In this document: in pieces, positions 6,143-8,939 of the stretch
Layout of the letters: the number at the start of each line of letters is the position of its first letter
Numbering within the stretch: the first letter of the stretch is position 1
Origin: an uncultured Sutterella sp.
Lineage (GTDB): Bacteria; Pseudomonadota; Gammaproteobacteria; Burkholderiales; Burkholderiaceae_F
Reading direction: 5' to 3'
Length of the DNA stretch: 8,939 nucleotides
NCBI GenBank assembly: GCA_900552915.1
Contig: USBS01000075.1
Span: forward strand, 1-8,939
Notes under the pieces: model-generated
Told to the model about the DNA's origin: nothing
Database searches by the model: none
Seen by the model: the letters and a program-made list of their open reading frames with translations, nothing else
Translations under genes and position numbers: made by a program

Positions 6143-7558
6143 TTACTCCCGATCGGTGGTTTTCGGAAATCCCTTGACGGCAATTGCAGCCGCTCGGTCG
6201 GGATCGCTCTTTTGCAGACGAAGAATTTCAGCCAGGAATTCGGCCGTGACCGCGCGATCAAGGTCGGGCAGCGGCAACGGCGGCATGTAGGCGATGTGAC
6301 CGCGATGCAGACCGGCGGCCAGCCAGTTTTCAATGTCCTTGGCCTGAGCGTTTTCAGGGAAGTACTCGCGCATCGGTCGAATGCCGCTCACTGTGAGCGA
6401 ATGGCAGCTCGAGCAAGCCGCAATTGCAACCGTACGGCCGGCTTCGAGACGCTCCCACTGCGTCTTCGGGGTTCTCAAGTTTTCCGGCAGGAAGGGGTGC
6501 GTAGCCAAAAAGCCCTTTTCTTCGAGTACGGGCAATTCGCTTTTGACGCCGAGAGCAGGCACGTCGCGTCCCACGATTTGATTGGCGTAGACATAGCGTC
6601 CCGCCACCCAGGGCTTGCGCACAATTTCGCGGCCGGTTTCGGACGGTGCCAGTCCGAGAACCAGAATGACGACCGTCGCCAACGCCGTCGTGGCGAAGTT
6701 CATCATCGACGGGCGCCAGGCCGTGAGCGCGAAGTAAAGAAGCGTCACGACAAGCGCGGCAATCATCATCGGAGCAAAGCTCTCGGGCATGCGGGTGATC
6801 GTCACGACCGACGTATCCGACATGAAGGTGCTCATGAGCCAGTAGAGGCTTGCTGCACCGAGCACTGCGCCGACGGCACCCAAAGCCGAAAGGGTACGGG
6901 CGATGATTCGCTTTTCACTCGGGTCCGTCGTCTTTGCGGCCGCAAAGCCGCCCACCACGCCCGTGATCGTGAGCATGAAGAAGAATCGAGCCGAGAGCTG
7001 CGCAAACATCGATTCGCCGAAGAATGCCGTCAGAACACCGCCCGAGGTGTACCACTCGCCGGAAGCAGGCCACAGCATGAAAGACAGGATGCCGACAATG
7101 ATCAAAAGCGTGCCGACGCTTGCCAACGCAAAAATGGTGCAGTAGCGCAGATAGGTCTTCACCGGGACGCGGCCGGCCAGATAAACCAGAAGGTAGACGC
7201 CGGCAACCTCAATGAGGAAGAAAACCCATTCCGTCGCCCACAGCCACACAAAGTTGTGGATCAGGGCGGAGATACCGCGCGGATTGGCAATGGTGGCGGC
7301 AAACCAGATGCCCGGCCCCGTCACGGAACCGAGCACGTAGCTGAAGATGAGAAGGAATGCGCCGTAGCGGCGAATGAAGTCGATATGCCGGGGCTGATTG
7401 GCCGTGACGGCTCGTCTGGCGAGCCAGGCAAAAACGAGTGCCGCGCCGACCGAAGCATGCGAAAACAGCACATGGATGGTCGCAATGGCGCCGATCACCC
7501 AGCCCGCCCCGATGCCCGGTTCCAACCAGGCCGGATACAGTCCGAGAAGCTCGTTCAT
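6143..7558 (-). CDS. Cytochrome bd-superfamily (CydA-like) membrane subunit fused to a C-terminal haem c domain
   Basis: A 471-residue protein with about eight membrane segments (18-46, 66-89, 101-128, 140-163, 184-207, 225-246, 259-280, 285-303), then a periplasmic domain with CSSCH (382-386) and probable axial Met425 in AYMPP. The membrane part resembles CydA: His29 in HVLFSHASVG aligns with haem ligand His19 of E. coli (HFLFVPLTLG), GSVTGPGIWF (77-86) with GVATGLTMEF, and Glu117 in LIEVAG with Glu107. Two differences stand out. The long periplasmic quinol loop of CydA is absent (only about 17 residues between segments five and six), and by hand alignment Arg191 (ARFFFMLTITG) falls where the b558 ligand His186 (HTVASGYVTG) should be. 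This suggests reduction by cytochrome c rather than by quinol. It is first in the operon, with AGGAG nine nt before the ATG. Oxygen is the expected acceptor from the superfamily, but this is inferred. Confidence 0.85.
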   Translation of the reverse strand: MNELLGLYPAWLEPGIGAGWVIGAIATIHVLFSHASVGAALVFAWLARRAVTANQPRHIDFIRRYGAFLLIFSYVLGSVTGPGIWFAATIANPRGISALIHNFVWLWATEWVFFLIEVAGVYLLVYLAGRVPVKTYLRYCTIFALASVGTLLIIVGILSFMLWPASGEWYTSGGVLTAFFGESMFAQLSARFFFMLTITGVVGGFAAAKTTDPSEKRIIARTLSALGAVGAVLGAASLYWLMSTFMSDTSVVTITRMPESFAPMMIAALVVTLLYFALTAWRPSMMNFATTALATVVILVLGLAPSETGREIVRKPWVAGRYVYANQIVGRDVPALGVKSELPVLEEKGFLATHPFLPENLRTPKTQWERLEAGRTVAIAACSSCHSLTVSGIRPMREYFPENAQAKDIENWLAAGLHRGHIAYMPPLPLPDLDRAVTAEFLAEILRLQKSDPDRAAAIAVKGFPKTTDRE

Positions 7559-7570
7559 TGTTGCGTTCTC

Positions 7571-7652
7571 CTGAAAAACAATAGTGTGAAAATTCCGATT
7601 CCTGCCTTCGAAAAAAGTTTCGACGACAAGCTTTATCAGGATTGTTTTTCAG
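7571..7652 (-). promoter_or_regulatory. Inverted repeat in the operon leader touching the Shine-Dalgarno sequence
   Basis: CTGAAAAACAAT (7571-7582) and ATTGTTTTTCAG (7641-7652) are perfect 12-bp complements separated by 58 nt. On the minus strand the second-transcribed arm runs into the ribosome site of the first operon gene: ATTGTTTTTCAG followed by GAG, where AGGAG (7572-7568) is the Shine-Dalgarno sequence. If transcription begins upstream of 7652, the arms could form a long stem that includes two bases of AGGAG. Alternatively they are two inverted copies of a protein-binding site. Confidence 0.4.
7608..7623. repeat. TCGAAA-N4-TTTCGA inverted repeat
   Basis: Perfect 6-bp arms at 7608-7613 and 7618-7623 with a 4-nt centre, nested inside the larger 7571-7652 repeat and 50-65 nt before the first operon ATG. 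It could be an operator or a small hairpin crowning the larger stem. No regulator is recognised for it. Confidence 0.35.
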
Positions 7653-7814
7653 AACCCCGCCTTTGTCTCTCCCTCTAAAGATGAGAGGAATCTGCCGATT
7701 TCCTACTCCGTTAGGCCAGTCTTTCTACTTCTTTGGATTCGGGCAAAAACCCTGCACAATGAAACGCAATCGCCCTGCATTGCCCGCCCTACGCGGTTTT
7801 GCGTCATTCGCCGA

Positions 7815-7839
7815 TCGGAGTAAATGAGAATGACTCCGA
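7815..7839. repeat. TCGGAGT...ACTCCGA inverted repeat
   Basis: Seven-bp perfect arms (7815-7821 and 7833-7839) around an 11-nt loop. The right arm overlaps GAATGA (7828-7833), which can instead pair with TCATTC (7804-7809). There is no T-run on either side, so it does not look like an intrinsic terminator. Confidence 0.3.
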
Positions 7840-7978
7840 AATGGGAAAAACGAAAATTCCTACAATAGTTGTTCCCTATCGGGATGACTCATCTTTTTGT
7901 TAGTTTTAGGCTCTTGATTCTGCAGAGGATTTTTAAAAGTTCCGCTGTCTCAGTCGCAAACCGGATTTCAGCTTTCAG

Positions 7979-7992
7979 CGGATCGAGATCCG
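7979..7992. repeat. CGGATC-GA-GATCCG palindrome, operator candidate
   Basis: A 14-bp palindrome with perfect 6-bp arms and a 2-nt centre, about 146 nt upstream of the plus-strand decarboxylase-like gene. CCGGAT at 7961-7966 can also pair with ATCCGG at 7988-7993. The form suits a dimeric repressor site, but no regulator is encoded in the window. Confidence 0.3.
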
Positions 7993-8137
7993 GCAAATGT
8001 GCGTGCGAGAAAACATAGGCGATCGCTTTTGTGTCCGAACAGCTACTTTGCGAAAAACGTGCAACAAATCGGCACCCGAAAAAGAAGCCCTCTTCGGATA
8101 ATGACTTCAACCAAAACACTTATCTTTGAGGTGTTCC

Positions 8138-8939
8138 ATGTCCGACAAATCTCTTTCTCGCCGCAATCTTCTAACCGGGTCCGCCGGACTCGCCGCAGGA
8201 GCCGCTTTAATGACCGCTATGAATCCGGCCGCAGCCGCCGCACCGGCTGCTTCCGATCTCGCAAAGACCGATCCCGAATTTGCGAAATTCTTCAAGTATT
8301 TCGATGAAGAAGAAGTCGCCAAAACCGTCGAACCCGTGCTGGGCAAAACGCACAGGCACTTCGTAATCCTCGCCGCGCTTTTGGGCTGCGGCGGCAAGGA
8401 AGAATTCGAAATTCGACTGCCGCAGGCGCTCGACGCGGGCGTCAAGCCCGAACAAGTGCGCGAAATTGTTTATCAGGGGACGGCCTATCTCGGCATCGGC
8501 CGCGTACGCGGTTTCTTCGACATCATGAACCGCGTCTTTGCCGCACGCGGCGTAAAGCTCCCTTTGGCCGACGCCGCTCAGCAAAAGGACGTCGAGCGCG
8601 TAGTCAAGGGCGAAGCCGCTCAGGTGGAAATCTTCGGCGAGCGCATGAAGGGCTTTGCGAAGTCCGGCCCCGAAAAAACCGTGGCGGTGCGCCGCTGGCT
8701 TTGTGCCAACTGCTTCGGCGACTATTACGTTCGCAGCGGCTTGAGCCTGCAGGAGCGCGAGCTCGTCACGTTCTGTTATTTGGCCGCCCAGGGCGACACG
8801 ACCTCTCAGATGGGCTCGCACGCAGCAGGGAACCTGCGCATGGGCAACACCGAGGAAGTTCTCATTGCCGCCTGCCTGCAGTTTGCACCGATTCTCGGCT
8901 ATCCGAGAACGCTCAATGCGCTTGCCGTTGTTGAAAAAG
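8138..8939 (+). CDS. Tat-exported carboxymuconolactone decarboxylase (CMD)-like protein; 3' end outside window
   Basis: The frame is open from ATG 8138 to the window edge (267 codons). GAGGTG (8128-8133) lies four nt before the start. The N-terminus carries a twin-arginine signal (SRRNLLTGSAG, 7-17) with an Ala-rich cleavage zone near 31-36, so the product is predicted to be exported folded. Two tandem CMD/AhpD-like helical domains follow: about 72-138 (HFVILAALLGCGG...LPQALDAGVKPEQVREIVYQGTAYLGIGR) and about 186-267 (FGDYYVRSGLSLQERELVTFCYLAAQG...EEVLIAACLQFAPILGYPRTLNAL). The Arg-Glu-Leu-Val-Thr and Gly-x-x-x-x-x-x-H patterns are typical. A CxxC pair (Cys189, Cys192) sits at the front of domain two rather than at the classical AhpD position. 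CMD-fold proteins include decarboxylases and disulfide reductases; the reaction here is unknown. It is divergent from the cytochrome operon and may share control with it. Confidence 0.88.
   Translation, partial: MSDKSLSRRNLLTGSAGLAAGAALMTAMNPAAAAAPAASDLAKTDPEFAKFFKYFDEEEVAKTVEPVLGKTHRHFVILAALLGCGGKEEFEIRLPQALDAGVKPEQVREIVYQGTAYLGIGRVRGFFDIMNRVFAARGVKLPLADAAQQKDVERVVKGEAAQVEIFGERMKGFAKSGPEKTVAVRRWLCANCFGDYYVRSGLSLQERELVTFCYLAAQGDTTSQMGSHAAGNLRMGNTEEVLIAACLQFAPILGYPRTLNALAVVEK

Larger units (their letters stand above)
7559..8137. other. Divergent intergenic region, no convincing gene
   Basis: This 579-nt stretch separates the minus-strand cytochrome operon from the plus-strand decarboxylase-like gene, so it should carry both promoters. 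It is visibly richer in A and T runs than the flanking genes. Short open frames occur (for example 7642-7827 plus and 7889-8119 minus), but none has a recognisable domain, a good ribosome site or neighbour-like codon use. It contains at least four inverted repeats: 7571-7652, 7608-7623, 7815-7839 and 7979-7992. A GATAAT hexamer at 8097-8102, about 35 nt before the plus-strand ATG, is a possible -10 without a good -35. No clear sigma-70 promoter was found for the operon. Confidence 0.6.

Noticed and set aside
6212..7678. A 488-codon open frame on the plus strand, antisense to the haem c-fused CydA-like gene
   Set aside because: It is rich in Arg, His, Gly and Asp with no domain or hydrophobic core, has no ribosome site, and mirrors the codon pattern of the real gene. 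It is a shadow of GC-biased coding on the other strand.
7733..7746. TTG-N8-CAA, resembling an FNR/CRP-type half-site pair
   Set aside because: Only the outer TTG and CAA match. It lies about 175 nt from the operon start with no promoter element nearby, so it is no better than chance.
7642..7827. A 61-codon plus-strand frame in the divergent intergenic region
   Set aside because: It begins inside the operon leader repeat, lacks a good ribosome site and has no family resemblance.
7883..7893. GATGA-C-TCATC palindrome followed by a T-rich stretch, considered as a terminator
   Set aside because: The one-base centre cannot form a hairpin loop without opening the stem, and no gene ends there. At most it is a weak binding site.
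7889..8119. A 76-codon minus-strand frame in the divergent intergenic region
   Set aside because: No recognisable motif, no Shine-Dalgarno sequence, AT-rich codons and no neighbour coupling. A small unknown protein cannot be excluded, but nothing supports it.

Overview
The window looks like a chromosomal segment of a betaproteobacterium, probably a Sutterellaceae-type member of the Burkholderiales. This is inferred from the tsaB-yihY pairing, moderately GC-rich codons, and the mix of Tat-exported redox proteins with many periplasmic c-type cytochromes. No 16S or marker gene is present to prove it. No tRNA, rRNA, insertion sequence, CRISPR array or phage gene was seen.

Layout. Everything from 1 to about 7558 is on the minus strand. 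At the left edge, tsaB (tRNA t6A synthesis, running off the window) is translationally coupled to a YihY/BrkB-type membrane protein gene (694-2124). A 155-nt gap with a 10-bp hairpin separates these from a compact five-gene operon, read 7558 to 2280. In transcription order the operon encodes: a cytochrome bd-superfamily membrane protein with a C-terminal haem c domain (7558-6143); a second CydA-like membrane subunit whose reading frame is broken by a single-base shift (6137-4892); a monohaem cytochrome c of the FccA type (4878-4510); a Tat-exported flavocytochrome c sulfide dehydrogenase flavoprotein, FccB (4513-3101); and a dihaem c4-type cytochrome (3089-2280). Gaps are 13 nt or less, or 4-nt overlaps. 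A 579-nt AT-richer region without a convincing gene (7559-8137) holds several inverted repeats. It separates the operon from a divergent plus-strand gene for a Tat-exported carboxymuconolactone decarboxylase-like protein that runs off the right edge.

How it may work. The operon reads as a self-contained periplasmic sulfide-oxidising chain. Sulfide (or another small sulfur species) would reduce the FccB flavin and disulfide. Electrons would pass to the FccA haem, then to the dihaem c4 protein, and then to the haem c fused to the bd-like membrane subunit. The bd-like subunit seems to lack the quinol-binding loop and the usual low-spin haem His ligand, which fits a cytochrome c-fed rather than quinol-fed enzyme. 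The substrate, electron direction and terminal acceptor are inferences. FccB also has His where the classical enzyme has the Cys that binds FAD covalently. This combination is the most interesting content of the window.
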